A stretch of DNA of 64,000 nt from Tridacna crocea (lineage: Eukaryota; Mollusca; Bivalvia; Cardiida; Cardiidae). The notes under the pieces are model-generated. The model saw only the letters and a program-made list of their open reading frames with translations, searched no databases and was not told where the DNA came from. Of this stretch, positions 52,870 to 63,547 are shown piece by piece. The stretch lies in NCBI GenBank assembly GCA_943736015.1, contig OX031056.1:62523277-62587276 (forward strand). Reading direction: 5' to 3'. The first letter of the stretch is position 1. The number at the start of each line of letters is the position of its first letter. The translations under genes were made by a program, and so were the position numbers.

Positions 52870-53792
52870 TTATACGCCCGTCGAAGACGGGACGTATTAT
52901 GGGATCACCCGTGCCGGGCGGGCGGGCGGGCGGCGTCCAGTTCATTTCCGGAGCATATCTCCAAAACTATTCCAGCTAGGGTTATGAAATTTCATGGGTG
53001 GATAGACCTCATCAAGGGGGGGTGCAGTTTACAGGTACCATAACTCTTGCTTGCTTACTTTTAGAGTTATTGCCCTTTGTTGTTTTTCATACTTGAATTT
53101 TGTCCGGAGCATAACTCCAAAACTATACTAGCTAGGGTTATGAAATTTCATGGGTGGATAGACCTTATCAAAGGGGAGTGCAGTGCGCAGGAATCATAAC
53201 TCTTGCTTGCTTAATTTTTGAGTTAGTGCCCTTTGTTGTTTTTCATACTTGAATTTTGTCCGTAGCATATCTCCAAAACTTTACTAGCTAGGGTTATGAA
53301 ATTTCATGGGTGGATCTCACCGAGGGGTAGTGCAGTGCACAAAAACCATAACTCTTGCTTGCTTAGTTTTTGAGTTATTGCCCTTTCTTGTTTTTCATAC
53401 TTGAATTTTGTCCGTAGCATATCTCCAAAACTATACTAGCTAGGGTTATGAAATTTCGTAGGTGGATAGATCTCACCAAGGAGTAGTGCACTGCACAAAA
53501 ACTATAACTCTTGCTTGCTTAATTTTTGAGTTATTGCCCTTTGTCGTTTTTCATACTTGAATTTTGTCCGGTGAATATCTCCAAAACTATACTAGCTAGG
53601 GTTATGAAATTTCATGGGTGGATAGATCTCATCAAGGGGGAGTGCAGTGCACAGGAATCATAACTCTTGCTTGCTTAATTTTTGAGTTAGTGCCCTTTGT
53701 TGTTTTTCATACTTGAATTTTGTCTGGAGCCTGCCCCATCTTTACAACTTGGGGTAAGACGGGCGTATCTTGCGACAATTTGCCGCTCTTGT
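52870..53792 (+). mobile_element. Pearl-like element, second family, about five core units
   Basis: TATACGCCCGTCGAAGACGG to GACGGGCGTATCTTGCGACA with about five 150-bp units of the same core as at 44509. It starts 294 bp after the xylosyltransferase stop, so it may lie in the 3' UTR. Confidence 0.75.
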
Positions 53793-53814
53793 ATAAGTAT
53801 ATAAACCATGTTTT

Positions 53815-54057
53815 AACAAAATGAGACTTAATTCATCTCCCTGACACATTAAACAAATCAAGGTATCCCATAGTTATGGATCCGTGAAGTCCGTTTTGTG
53901 TAATAACTCACTGAATCATGAAATCCTTTGACATGCTCAAAATTTAAAGATAGCAAAAACTCTTGACCCAAAGTCAGCCTGCGCAGTCGGCGCAGGCTGA
54001 CTTGGGTCAAGAGTTTTTGCAGATGCAGTAAGCCTCCTTTTACCAGAGTATAGCACA
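53815..54057. repeat. D-type palindromic repeat
   Basis: Central AGTCAGCCTGCGCAGT / GGCGCAGGCTGACTTGGGTC palindrome (53958-54010), flanked by ATCCTTTGACATGC and CAGTAAGCCTCCTTTTACC. Best-preserved D core. Downstream of the xylosyltransferase. Confidence 0.7.
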
Positions 54058-54548
54058 ATTACGTTTCGGTTAACGTTTCTAGCTTAAAGGTAACACGAGC
54101 TTTCAAAGTGCTCATCGAATTTTTTGCTGTCTTTAATGACTTGAATGTCTAACTCAGTTGTTTTTTTTTTTAACAGTCATAGATTCGGAGGAAGGGGTTC
54201 GTAAAGATATCAAAGTTATTACTACAAAATTATATTTAATAAATAAATTTAAGGTACATGTACTTGTTTCATACCAATTAGAATAATTATATTGTATGCA
54301 TTCATACAATAGATATGATTATATCCCTGTCTAGAAGCACATGCGTTATTAATTCCATTCAAATTTATTGATAACTTTCTTTGGTGGTCCCACATCGGTA
54401 GGTAAATGCAATACTATTTTGAATGTCTCCACGTTGTACAGGCTCTTAGAATAGTATTGCACTCACCCACTGACATAAGCTCATGAAAAATCCTCTCCTA
54501 CTTCTCTGCAAGCCGAGTCTAAAAGTATTGGGTCAACACTGAACTTCA

Positions 54549-55100
54549 TTGCTTAAAGGTGGGTATTTAGAATTTTTACATCTCACCAAATTAAGAAATA
54601 TATATATCACTGAAATTCATATGAAAAAATAATACAAATCATCAATAATTAAGATTCATGAAATTACACAAAGAAAATTTTTGATTGTGTTTCCTTAAAA
54701 GGCTACGTAGCCTTTTAAGGTATTTTAGATTTCGCGCCAAAAATCAATAAAACATTTTGGTGAATGTCAAGTGACTGGCACGTGACTCATTACGCTTAAA
54801 TTCCATTACATAACCAACATGTAATAATTATTTCCATAATGTCTTCTTCGGACGCTATGTTTGAAACTTCATCTGTGTATTTCTGTATGTAAATGAGCGA
54901 ATTGATCATCTGAAAATAGAACGTGTCTCCCGTTGGTGTCAACCTGGGCTGTAGTAAATCTCTAATTTCTCGTGTTGTCGGACGGTTTTCGACTACTGGG
55001 GTTTTATGCATGAAATTAAAAGGCTTTGGGAGTATAAGGATGATTTTCTGCATTTTTGTAAAATTTTCGTCCCAAAATCTGAAGGGCCACCTTTAAGCAA
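54549..55100. mobile_element. 552-bp MITE with TTAA near both ends
   Basis: Terminal inverted repeat TTGCTTAAAGGTGG (left) / CCACCTTTAAGCAA (right), and an internal palindrome AAAAGGCTACGTAGCCTTTT at 54699-54718. TTAA adjacent to AGGTGG on each side could be the duplicated target, again pointing to a piggyBac-type element. No transposase frame. Confidence 0.6.
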
Positions 55101-55655
55101 TAAATAGAAAGTTTCAAGTTTCAATAGCTACTTTTCCCATACTGAGTGCCTTTTTTTCAAAATCAGTGGAGTTCAAACTACAACTGTACAAGTTTCAGAA
55201 AAATATGACCTCAAATCCAAACTTTATCACGTAAATAAGAAATGGAAAAATTCAGCCTGAAATAGGTTCTTTTCCCGCCCTGTTTGTTGGATTTTTTCAA
55301 GACCCTGAAGCTATTGATAAGATAAACAAACTGTGCAGGTTTCATGAAATCTGATCACAAATGCAGACTTTATCACATAAATAAGAAATGGAAATATTTG
55401 CAACTTTAAATGACTCCTTTTCCAAAACTGTTTGTTTCATGCAACTTTAAATGACTCCTTTTCCAATACTGTTTGTTTCAATAGGCTTCAAGCTACTAAT
55501 GAGATAAACAAACCGTGCAAGTTTCACTAAAATCTGACCACAAATACACATTTGTCGCGTAAACAAGAAAAAGACTAACGGAAGAAAGACGGATGGACGG
55601 ACGACGGAAACCAGGGCATGACTTATGCTCTGCTGGCTTTCACCCAGTAGAGTTA
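55095..55655 (+). repeat. Core-repeat element with GGAC microsatellite
   Basis: Three to four diverged units (CAAATGCAGACTTTATCACA; AAATAAGAAATGGAAA) followed by GACGGATGGACGGACGACGG at about 55589 and CATGACTTATGCTCTGCTGG. The architecture resembles pearl elements, but the 5' end is unclear because another element abuts it. Confidence 0.55.
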
Positions 55656-55915
55656 ATAATAACTGATTTGCACCAAGTCAAATTTGTTAACTAAGGATAG
55701 GTCGCGCTGATGTGGTTAGAATAATATCACCCTATATACATCGCCGAAAAGACGTACAGATTTGGCTAAGGCACGGATAATCTATGATCAATGTGAGGAA
55801 CAATAGTTTATTGGCCGATCGATTTCGGATTTACCAATTCTAAGTCGAGTCCGCACTTTTTTTTTCCGGCGACTAAAGGCGATGTTTACACGAGTCACAT
55901 TAGGGAACCTCATCC

Positions 55916-56130
55916 TTAACTCTTTACCATACACCAATATTACAGACAGGTCCAAATTGAAAGTATTTGCAGACGACAAAATCATTGTGACTGAAAACTT
56001 GAAATTTAAGTTAGGAAGAGTAGAAAACATTGTGGAAAAAGGACAGCATTTTCTCCTTTTCCCACAATGTTTTCGAAAGGCTTCTTTCTTAGACTTGTTA
56101 AAAGTCGGGATTGTGTGGTAAAGAGTTAAC
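55916..56130. mobile_element. Family A MITE, left core arm shortened
   Basis: TTAACTCTTTACC to GGTAAAGAGTTAA; the core reads GTGGAAAAAGGACAGCATTT, i.e. one arm and the loop are trimmed. Intergenic. Confidence 0.8.
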
Positions 56131-56197
56131 AAAAAATCGCCAATATTCGACGAATACCCAGTCTTCCTGATTATGACAGAAAGAAAGTTATATAATT

Positions 56198-56458
56198 GGC
56201 TTGCAACACGCGAAAAGGGGCATTTGGACATTTGCGTAAAGTGTCGTCTCGGTTTAGCGTGCGCAATCCGAGCAGGCTCATCCGAGACGGCACTTTTTGA
56301 CTACATTAGATTTTGTGCTACAGTAGACTTGTGCGAAACAGAAAATTACATGAAAAACGGAGAGTGTCGTTTCGGATTAGCTACATGGACTGCGCAGGCT
56401 GATCCGACACGACATTTTACGCAAGTGTGCGAATGCCCCTTTTCGCGTACTGCAGGCC
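56198..56458. mobile_element. C-type palindromic MITE, full length
   Basis: About 261 bp with terminal inverted repeats (GGCTTGCAACACGCGAAAAG left; CTTTTCGCGTACTGCAGGCC right) and two internal palindromes with GTCTCGG/CCGAGAC and GTTTCGGAT/ATCCGACAC arms. It is the best reference copy of family C, in the space between the xylosyltransferase and the coiled-coil gene. Confidence 0.75.
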
Positions 56459-57380
56459 ATAAAGGAGTCATGACACCGTATTCAATGAAAAACATTTCTG
56501 TGGCACGTTTATGAAAGTCAACATTCATAAATGCATAATTGCTGAACCTTCTAAAGATGTTGTTTGAAAGCTTAAGAAACTCCTACGAATAAGGAAATTT
56601 CACAGCGTTATCAATTCTCTGTCTGCACTTCAAAACCATAAGTGTGCATCATTTATTCTTCAGATGTCTTTACTCTAACCCTCGCAAACGTTAAACAGAC
56701 TTGCAAGTGTTGCTAGTTGCTTTTTAGCATCATTATTTCTTTGTTCCGTGATGCCGATATGCCATTCTACATAAACCGTGAAGATACTTCAGTCATAACT
56801 CGGAGGTCTGTCATACAACTATATGAAACAAAATTACTTGCGAGAAAAGCATCGCTGTCCGTTTAGCTACCAAAGTATATTTTTTACTGCTCCATACCAA
56901 CATACTTCTATTTATTTATGTATATAAACGGAATAGAGTATTTGCATTAGGCGAAGATCAGCAATCTGTAATCTGTAACCGTTCTGTATCGGTTTCAGAT
57001 TTGATTTATTTGTACAGCGAAACATATTAAAAGCATTAAAAGCCCGTTTTAACACATACATGTTAGAACTGGATTATGACTACTTATCACTTGAGAAGTA
57101 CAAAAGGTTATGAGTTGGTATTGCAATTAAATTACTTCAAACCTGCATTATTGTTAAAGATGTCAAGAAAATTCTCTGAATGTTTTAAACAAACAAAAAA
57201 ATTTGAACCTGTTTAAAACCAGGGAAAGACGCGAAAAAAGTGGTTTGAAAAAATAACATAATTATGTCAAGATAATTTTCTTGCCAAAATATTACCACTC
57301 TACACATTCAGACAGAATGGACTTTCCGGGAATAAAACGTGATGTATGTTCATGTTTCTAATCTATATGTAGCACTTTTT

Positions 57381-60300
57381 TTAATAAACACGTTTATTTG
57401 CTGCCCGAATTCTGTTCCTGTGTATTTGACTATAACCTCCTAAGGCAACACCACCAAATGTGAGCCGGGGATCTCTGGTAACCTCTGGAAGACTAGGTTG
57501 CGAATCTGGAGATCCTCTACGTTCAGGAGTTTTACGTATGTCTTCTAGACTCCGACTAGAGTTTAAAGCTACTTTCAATACTTCTCTTTTTTGTTGAGGT
57601 TGTTTAGTTGATCGAACTGGGCTAGATCTAGTGTATTGCTGGCGCTTTTTAGACACTCTATGTTCCTCGATGATATGAACTTTCTTTTTACTACGTTCTT
57701 TATGAATGTACATTGCCTGCTGGTTAGCCTTTTCCTGTACCCAGGCTTCAGTTGGACCTGTATTATTTTCTATCACAGGTTCGGAATGCTTACGTTCTGA
57801 TGTTAAGCTTGTTATTTCAAGCTGGTTTCGTAGGCGTTTATTTTCTTCTAAAAGCCGTTTATTGCTTGACTCAATATCATTTACTTTGTCTTTCTTTATT
57901 TCCCAATCACGTTTGTCGATTTCCATCTCTCGCTTTTCTTTATCGAGCTGACTCATGCGTTTTGAATAATTATCCATTTTCATATTTAATTCAAATATTT
58001 GTTGCTGTAGATTAGATACTTCAAAACCCTTGTCTTCCAACGTTATTGTAAGCTGTTTTCTTTTCAAGTCGGATTCTTCCAACTGCTCTTGACATGACTG
58101 CAAATCTTTTTCTTTCTTTAGATAGTTTCTTTCAAATACACCTAGGCGTTCATTTTCCTTAAGTAAATTATTTTTTTCTTCAATGAATACCTTCTTTTCT
58201 GCATCTCTTTCCTGTCTCAGTGTATCAAGCTGTGAAATTAGTTTGCTTATCTGACTTTCCTTATCGGCAACAATGGTTTGAAGATCTCTATTAAACTGCT
58301 CTAGCTCTGTCTTAGTTTGTTTTAAATCCTTACTAGCACTTTCTGTTTCAGAGTACAACTTGTTATACATGTCTCTACTCTCCTGCAACTCTTTTTCTAA
58401 TCTCTTAACTTCAGCCCTCATATGTTTTAGTTCTTTTTGAAGTGAACTCTTCGTTTCAGATAGTAAATCAGTGTCTTTTTTCAATTTACCGTTTTCACTT
58501 TCAAATTCATCGCACTTAATCTTTAATTCATCATACTGCCTTAATTTTTCGGAGAGTAAAGAATTGTTTTCTTGTAATTTATCGTTAAATTCACTCTTTT
58601 GTTTCGCGTGTTCTAATTCTTGTTCTCGGTTTTCTTTCTTAAGTTTTAAAATTTGATTCTTTAATTCTTTTATTTCGTTATCAAACTTATCTTCATCCTT
58701 CATCACTCCGAGGATTTCCTGAAGCTCTTGTTTCTTTTGTGAAAGGCTTTCAGAAAGAGCTCTATTTTCGTATTCTAATGTATTAATTTTTTTCATGAGG
58801 TCAGCTGTTTCATCAGTCACTGCCAAAGACCTTTTCGACTTCTCGGTTTCTACATTTTCTTTTTTCAAAGAATTGATCTTTTTCATGCTTTCCTGATATT
58901 CAGCTCTTAATTTCACATTTTCATCATTCTGGTTTTGATTATCTGTTTGCAGCTTAACTATTTGAAGCTTTAAATCCCTAATCTCATGGTCTCGATCTTC
59001 GCCTGTACTTCCATGTTTCAACTGATCTATTACCTCTTTCTGTTCTTTCATCAATGCTTTTAGTGTCCGATTCTCCTCTTCCACATCCTCTATCTTTTCG
59101 ACAAAATTTGTTTTGCCATCTGCATTTATTTCATCTTCCAACATGTCGATCTTCTTTCGAAGTGATCTGTTTTCATACGTAAGGTCTTCTATCACTTTCA
59201 GAAACCCATTAGCTTCATTTTCAAGTTGTTTAATGCGTTTTTTGTAAGCTATTTCCGCCTTTAGCAGTGTGTTACGCTCTGCATGGAGAGCTTCATACGA
59301 TTCATGCCGTCGACCATCCATTTTTGTTTCTTTTTGCTCGATATTTATTGCTTCAATCAACGGATTTGGCGTATCAGGTTTATAGTCTTGTTTACCTGTT
59401 GTCAAATACTCATCTCCTGTTGTGTGAACCTTTGTTTCGGAATCTTCGGAAATTTCATCGACCCTTCTGTTATTATCAACACTTAATTTCGTACCATTAG
59501 GTGGTTTATTTACTGGCAAGTCGTTGACATTAGTAACTGTCTCGTCATTGATTGTACTATTTACATATATGTCACGATTAGACTTTTGAAGTTTGTCATT
59601 TGCTGCAGTAATCGAGTTTCCAGCATTACCTTTATCTGACTGTTTACTACTGTCCGGTAACTCTGGTCTCTCTGGGCTGGAATTATTATGGAGTTTAGTT
59701 TTCGAAATATTTGAAGTTTTTACACGAGGAGAAAGTTCATGCTTGTTTTGCGTTTGGCTTTTATTCCCAGCTTTTAAAATAGGTTCTTTCTTGTCCGTTT
59801 GTTCAGTTTTACCTACACTGTCATTCTGAGCACGATTCGCCTTGCTATCAAATGTCACAACATCTCCTTTTATCGACTTATTTTTGTATGTATTACTTGA
59901 ATCTTTAATTTCTGTTGGAACAATTGTTGCCGTGGATTGTTCGTGTGACTTAACAGATTGCTTGAGTACTGGCTTTCTCTCCGGACTTTTATCTTGTTTT
60001 GAGTTCAGGCCTTTAAGAACTGAAGCTTTCGACTGCTTTTCGTCGGGGCGAGGGCCATGGTCTGATTTTGGATTAGAGTTTGACAAATTTTCGGAATTCT
60101 TATGACTTTGCTTCACCTTATCAGCTTTATCAACCGATATTATTCCTTTCTTATTTCTCGGAGAAACTGTTGGAGCATTTACAGTATTTTGATTGAGTTT
60201 GACTTTTTCATGACTGCTAGTATCGTTTGGGGGTCCCTTGTTCGATGAAGAAGTTTCTTTGTCGGAGGATGACTTGGAAACCTTAGTTCCATTCGTTGAT

Positions 60301-61022
60301 TTGTTCCTGGTATCAACAGTTGGGGCTTTTTCAGGTGATTTATCACGAGGCTTCACATTTGAGGTCCGCTTGGTACCAGCAGCTTCTTCAACTGTTGTGA
60401 CATTGTCTGCTTTGGAATTTTTATTTGAGTTAAGTTTTGATAAGATAGATTCTTTTTTAGGTGATTTTTTGGCTTCTAATGTTTTATCACTTTTTCCAGA
60501 ATCCTCTTTTGACACTGGCACTCGTGGAGATGATTTACTTAATGCTTCAGAGTTTGACTTAGTTTTAGGTTTAAATTCAGCCTCCTTTACTACTTCTTGC
60601 TTTTCTGCCTTACCTGCAGGTCCTTTTTTGCTATCTTGAGTTGATGTGGAAGGCTTTTTTGACTGTTGCTCTTTGAAAGCTTGTATTTTAGGTTTAGTTT
60701 CTACACTTTTCTCTTGTTCACTTTTGTTCGCTATGCTTTCAACTGTGTTGTGTATTTTATTCGTTGCCACTTGATTATTTCTAACTAAATTTGCATTTTG
60801 ACTCTTTACTTTTGTCTCAACGTCTTTTCCTTGACTACTGGAATCTCTTGTTGTTGCTTTCTTCTTATCAAGCTTGTTATCTTTCACCAAGAATGTCGCT
60901 TTCTTGTCTTCTTCAATAGAATCGATAACAGGAAGATCGAGCGATCCCCTTTGAAGTTTCAGGCGGTTTGTTTCAAACGTTGCCTGTCTGTGGACGGCTG
61001 ATATTTCCTGTACCTCTGCCAT
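57381..61022 (-). CDS. Large single-exon protein: disordered Ser/Lys-rich half plus long coiled coil, family not recognised
   Basis: An unbroken 1,213-codon reading frame, far beyond chance. Residues 1 to about 560 are low complexity and rich in Ser, Lys, Asn, Thr and Asp, with repeated proline-directed Ser motifs (SPEKAP, SPERKP, SSPERPEL, LSPRVK), likely disordered and a possible phosphorylation target. From about 570 (SYEALHAERNTLLKAEI) to about 1070 heptad-like Leu/Ile/Lys/Glu runs suggest a nearly continuous dimeric coiled coil. The basic tail (about 1070-1213) has SKKRQQY, SSRSLEDIRKTPERRGSP and a C terminus QIHRNRIRAANKRVY. ATG 61020-61022 has a favourable context (A at -3, G at +4) but an overlapping upstream ORF precedes it. 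A TTTTCAG acceptor at 61121-61127 suggests a 5' UTR exon from 61120, so the promoter lies farther upstream. AATAAA occurs within the last codons and again near 57005. A cytoskeletal or centrosomal scaffold would fit the shape, but that is only inference. Confidence 0.85.
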   Translation of the reverse strand: MAEVQEISAVHRQATFETNRLKLQRGSLDLPVIDSIEEDKKATFLVKDNKLDKKKATTRDSSSQGKDVETKVKSQNANLVRNNQVATNKIHNTVESIANKSEQEKSVETKPKIQAFKEQQSKKPSTSTQDSKKGPAGKAEKQEVVKEAEFKPKTKSNSEALSKSSPRVPVSKEDSGKSDKTLEAKKSPKKESILSKLNSNKNSKADNVTTVEEAAGTKRTSNVKPRDKSPEKAPTVDTRNKSTNGTKVSKSSSDKETSSSNKGPPNDTSSHEKVKLNQNTVNAPTVSPRNKKGIISVDKADKVKQSHKNSENLSNSNPKSDHGPRPDEKQSKASVLKGLNSKQDKSPERKPVLKQSVKSHEQSTATIVPTEIKDSSNTYKNKSIKGDVVTFDSKANRAQNDSVGKTEQTDKKEPILKAGNKSQTQNKHELSPRVKTSNISKTKLHNNSSPERPELPDSSKQSDKGNAGNSITAANDKLQKSNRDIYVNSTINDETVTNVNDLPVNKPPNGTKLSVDNNRRVDEISEDSETKVHTTGDEYLTTGKQDYKPDTPNPLIEAINIEQKETKMDGRRHESYEALHAERNTLLKAEIAYKKRIKQLENEANGFLKVIEDLTYENRSLRKKIDMLEDEINADGKTNFVEKIEDVEEENRTLKALMKEQKEVIDQLKHGSTGEDRDHEIRDLKLQIVKLQTDNQNQNDENVKLRAEYQESMKKINSLKKENVETEKSKRSLAVTDETADLMKKINTLEYENRALSESLSQKKQELQEILGVMKDEDKFDNEIKELKNQILKLKKENREQELEHAKQKSEFNDKLQENNSLLSEKLRQYDELKIKCDEFESENGKLKKDTDLLSETKSSLQKELKHMRAEVKRLEKELQESRDMYNKLYSETESASKDLKQTKTELEQFNRDLQTIVADKESQISKLISQLDTLRQERDAEKKVFIEEKNNLLKENERLGVFERNYLKKEKDLQSCQEQLEESDLKRKQLTITLEDKGFEVSNLQQQIFELNMKMDNYSKRMSQLDKEKREMEIDKRDWEIKKDKVNDIESSNKRLLEENKRLRNQLEITSLTSERKHSEPVIENNTGPTEAWVQEKANQQAMYIHKERSKKKVHIIEEHRVSKKRQQYTRSSPVRSTKQPQQKREVLKVALNSSRSLEDIRKTPERRGSPDSQPSLPEVTRDPRLTFGGVALGGYSQIHRNRIRAANKRVY

Positions 61023-61068
61023 TATGTTTCAGCTTGAACTCTTTAGTCTTCTTACAGGTGGTTGCCAT
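60973..61068 (-). other. Upstream ORF (31 codons) overlapping the coiled-coil gene start
   Basis: In the presumed 5' UTR exon of the coiled-coil gene an ATG at 61066-61068 sits in an ideal ACCATGG context. It opens a 31-codon frame (MATTCKKTKEFKLKHNGRG...) that runs past the main ATG in another frame and stops at 60973-60975. Overlapping upstream ORFs of this strength usually reduce main-frame translation. Whether the transcript includes this ATG depends on the 5' splice site, which is outside what can be proven here. Confidence 0.6.
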
Positions 61069-61120
61069 GGTTTTGGCGTAATTTGATTTCAACTGTGTGT
61101 TTTTGAGTTTTCTTTTTATC
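61023..61120 (-). other. Probable 5' UTR exon segment of the coiled-coil gene
   Basis: On the minus strand a clear acceptor (TATATTATTTTCAG, AG at 61121-61122) precedes 98 nt leading to the main ATG without another acceptor. This argues that the single-exon coding frame still belongs to a spliced gene rather than to a retrocopy. The donor exon was not located. Confidence 0.5.
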
Positions 61121-61174
61121 CTGAAAATAATATATAAAAGAAATTATTAAGTACTACAATCACCGGGATTCTAT

Positions 61175-61490
61175 ACTGGCGCCGAGCCCGGCAGTTCAGA
61201 CGGTAGCAGGCAGAATTTGAGAATTGGAGGTTGAAGGTTCGATACCCGGCTCGTCTAATTTCTATCCAAGGACAGATGATAGTCATTGCGACAGGATTCA
61301 TTTCACTCTCATCGCTGACTAGTGAGTGTCTCGACGACGGTTATGTGGGAAAGCATCCAGTTGTTTGTAAAGAAAACTGCGGAGTACCGGTAAAAGAGAC
61401 TCCGGGAAAGCATGCATAGTTGAACTTACCACCGCAATATAACTGAAATGATGTTGAAAACAGCGTTAAACACCACACAAACAATCAACC
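61175..61490 (+). mobile_element. tRNA-derived SINE, second family
   Basis: GCCGAGCCCGGCAGTTCAGA head, B box GGTTCGATACCCGGCTC, tail GTTGAAAACAGCGTTAAACA. The head resembles a tRNA cloverleaf, but the long 3' body marks it as a SINE. About 55 bp upstream of the coiled-coil gene's splice acceptor. Confidence 0.7.
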
Positions 61491-61624
61491 TATACACGTT
61501 TAAAACTGCTTCACATGTAATTTATCTAACTATAATTATTTCTATATCTCCATGCCAGTTGCTGCGTCTGACGGTATCGAGGTTACATAGATTACAACAA
61601 ATCGAAGTAAACCGACGATATATG

Positions 61625-61880
61625 AGTCATGCTCTGTGAAAAGGTGGGGAGTGGTTTAATGCATCTGCGAAAAACATCGACCCAGGTCAGCCTGCGCAGT
61701 CCACGCTGGCTGGCCTGGGCCGAAACTTTTCGTTATTGGTTAATTTTCTGTATCTATAAGGATCAGACCACCTCATTATGTCAATTATTAAAAGAAGATT
61801 TTATGACATTGTGTTGGCTTGCGTGATGTATGTATCAGGGTGATGCAGTAAGCCCCCTTTTGTCAGAGCACGACTCGTAT
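61625..61880. repeat. D-type palindromic repeat
   Basis: CATGCTCTGTGAAAAGGTGG, core CCCAGGTCAGCCTGCGCAGT / CTGGCCTGGGCCGA, end AAGCCCCCTTTTGTCAGAGC. Upstream of the coiled-coil gene. Confidence 0.65.
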
Positions 61881-61898
61881 GTATTTATCCTTAATACC

Positions 61899-62000
61899 AT
61901 ATATATCGTAGGTTTACTTCAAAAACCTCGTAACTACACCTTGTTACAACCTTGTTACAAGCTGTAGTTACGAGGTTTTCGAATTAAACCTACGATATAT
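61899..62000. repeat. M-type palindrome with 11-bp tandem insert
   Basis: ATATATCGTAGGTTTACTTC arm; CTTGTTACAAC repeated at the centre; TTAAACCTACGATATAT. A broken half copy lies at 61570-61623 (AAGTAAACCGACGATATATG). Confidence 0.85.
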
Positions 62001-62039
62001 CGGTATTTTATCTGTGTTTACGAAGTTGAGTAAAATCTG

Positions 62040-63157
62040 TACCATTCTACAGCATGTTTTTTTTTACTCTCTTGCTGCCAGGATGTATTTTTAAGAGCTA
62101 ACAAAAATATAAACCTATGACCTTTAAAGTAGGTAGAGTTGATCGTTGATCAATACGCAACAATCACCAATGACCTATGGTGGCATATTTCTGTTAAGAG
62201 ATAGGAGATAATTATCATGATAATTCTAGAAAACTATTACAAGATAGTAGAGAGTTTCCTGAAAAAAATATCACGATAAACTTTTTTATTCAGAAAACTT
62301 TAGATTGATCGGTATGGTGGTACATATCTGCCACGAGATACGAGATAGCGATCACGATAATTTCAGAAAAGTAACGTGATAACTTCACGTTTCATGGACA
62401 GTTTATCGAGATATTGAAAAGTTTCCTGAAAAAAAAAAATATCACGATAAACTTAACAGTTTGACACAAAATTTCTCAGTCGTGCACGAAGCTGTCATTC
62501 AAGATAAAATCATTGTAAAAGTTCTATCCGTTTCTCGATATCTATAAACACAAAATCACCATTTGGATAGGCTCGGTAGTTTTTTGACTTCACAAGATTG
62601 CAGTAAATAGAAATTCGAATTATTTACAGTTGTAACTTAATTGGTAAACTTTGGCATGAGTCAACATAAACAATTAAACACAAAAACGACTCGGAATGCC
62701 ACCTACAAATAGCTTTTCAAGACAAGAATTCATAAGGGTGTTCACAAAGATGTTCCGAAACCGTCTCTATTTATAGATACCTTGAATATCAGTTAGTTTA
62801 AACATACTTATCTTACATCGACTGAGAAACAAGTTCTTTACAACTTATACTAATCTCTCTCGATTCTGCTTCCTGGGAACATCACCAGTACTCGCGCCGA
62901 ATGTGTGGGCCAATGAAAGATCCCAAAGTTGACACCCACTGCCGGGTATCGAACTCGGGAACACATGGTAACTAGGCCAACACTCTACCCCACAACCACG
63001 GACACAACACTCGACGATAGATACAGTCACGTCAGTTGTGGGTACGAAAGCAAAAGACATCATGACAACAGAATTATATAGTGATATTTTTTATCGTGAA
63101 TTTTTTTATTATCCAGATAACTTTTCCAGGAAACTTTGTTTCATCACGATAGTTCTC
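62040..63157. other. AT-rich repeat region upstream of the coiled-coil gene
   Basis: ATATCACGATAAACTT occurs near 62268 and 62448, each preceded by AGTTTCCTGAAAAAA, about 180 bp apart, with an inverse form (CAGGAAACTTTGTTTCATCA) near 63131 beyond the inserted SINE. No coding signal. Confidence 0.5.
62797..63010 (-). mobile_element. tRNA-derived SINE
   Basis: Same family as at 43333 (minus strand GTGTCCGTGGTTGTGGGGTA, GAGTTCGATACCCGGC). It splits an AT-rich repeat region upstream of the coiled-coil gene. Confidence 0.75.
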
Positions 63158-63389
63158 TTAACTCTTTACCACACAATGCCGGGTTTTAACGACTCTGAGG
63201 AAGAAGCCTTTTGAAAACATTGTAGGAAAAGAAGAAAATGCTGGTGACCAGCATTTTCTCCTTTTCCCACAATGTTTACTACACTGCTGGAAATATATAA
63301 ATCTTAATTTCAAGTTACCTTTATTTTGTCGTCTGCGAGTGCTTTAAATTTAGATCAGTCTAAAAGTTTGTCGTTTGGTAAAGATTTAA
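63158..63389. mobile_element. Family A MITE, full length
   Basis: TTAACTCTTTACC to GGTAAAGATTTAA with intact core at 63215-63276. Upstream of the coiled-coil gene. Confidence 0.85.
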
Positions 63390-63547
63390 ATTATCTTGTA
63401 CTTCGCGGCAGAGATATGCCACCATAACGACTAGTTATATCATCGATTTCTTGTCACCTGTTGACGGACAAATGAAAACATCGATTTTACGCGGAGGGCT
63501 AGCAATTACAGTGACAGAAAATTGGAGGCATTTTGCCCATTATCTAT

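Larger units (their letters stand above)
52576..57380. other. Intergenic region between xylosyltransferase and coiled-coil gene
   Basis: Convergent gene ends. Besides the repeats listed separately, AATAAATAAA at 54238-54247 could be a distal poly(A) signal for the xylosyltransferase, and minus-strand AATAAA at 57005-57010 one for the coiled-coil gene. 54060-54548 and 56460-57380 hold nothing else that I recognise. Confidence 0.5.

Noticed and set aside
60238-60639. 133-codon plus-strand frame and others opposite the coiled-coil gene
   Set aside because: Antisense shadows of the real 1,213-codon frame, whose Lys/Glu/Ser codons give few stops on the other strand.
61180-61255. Possible tRNA gene near the coiled-coil gene
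   Set aside because: A-box and anticodon arm are poor and a SINE body with GTTGAAAACAGCGTTAAACA tail follows.
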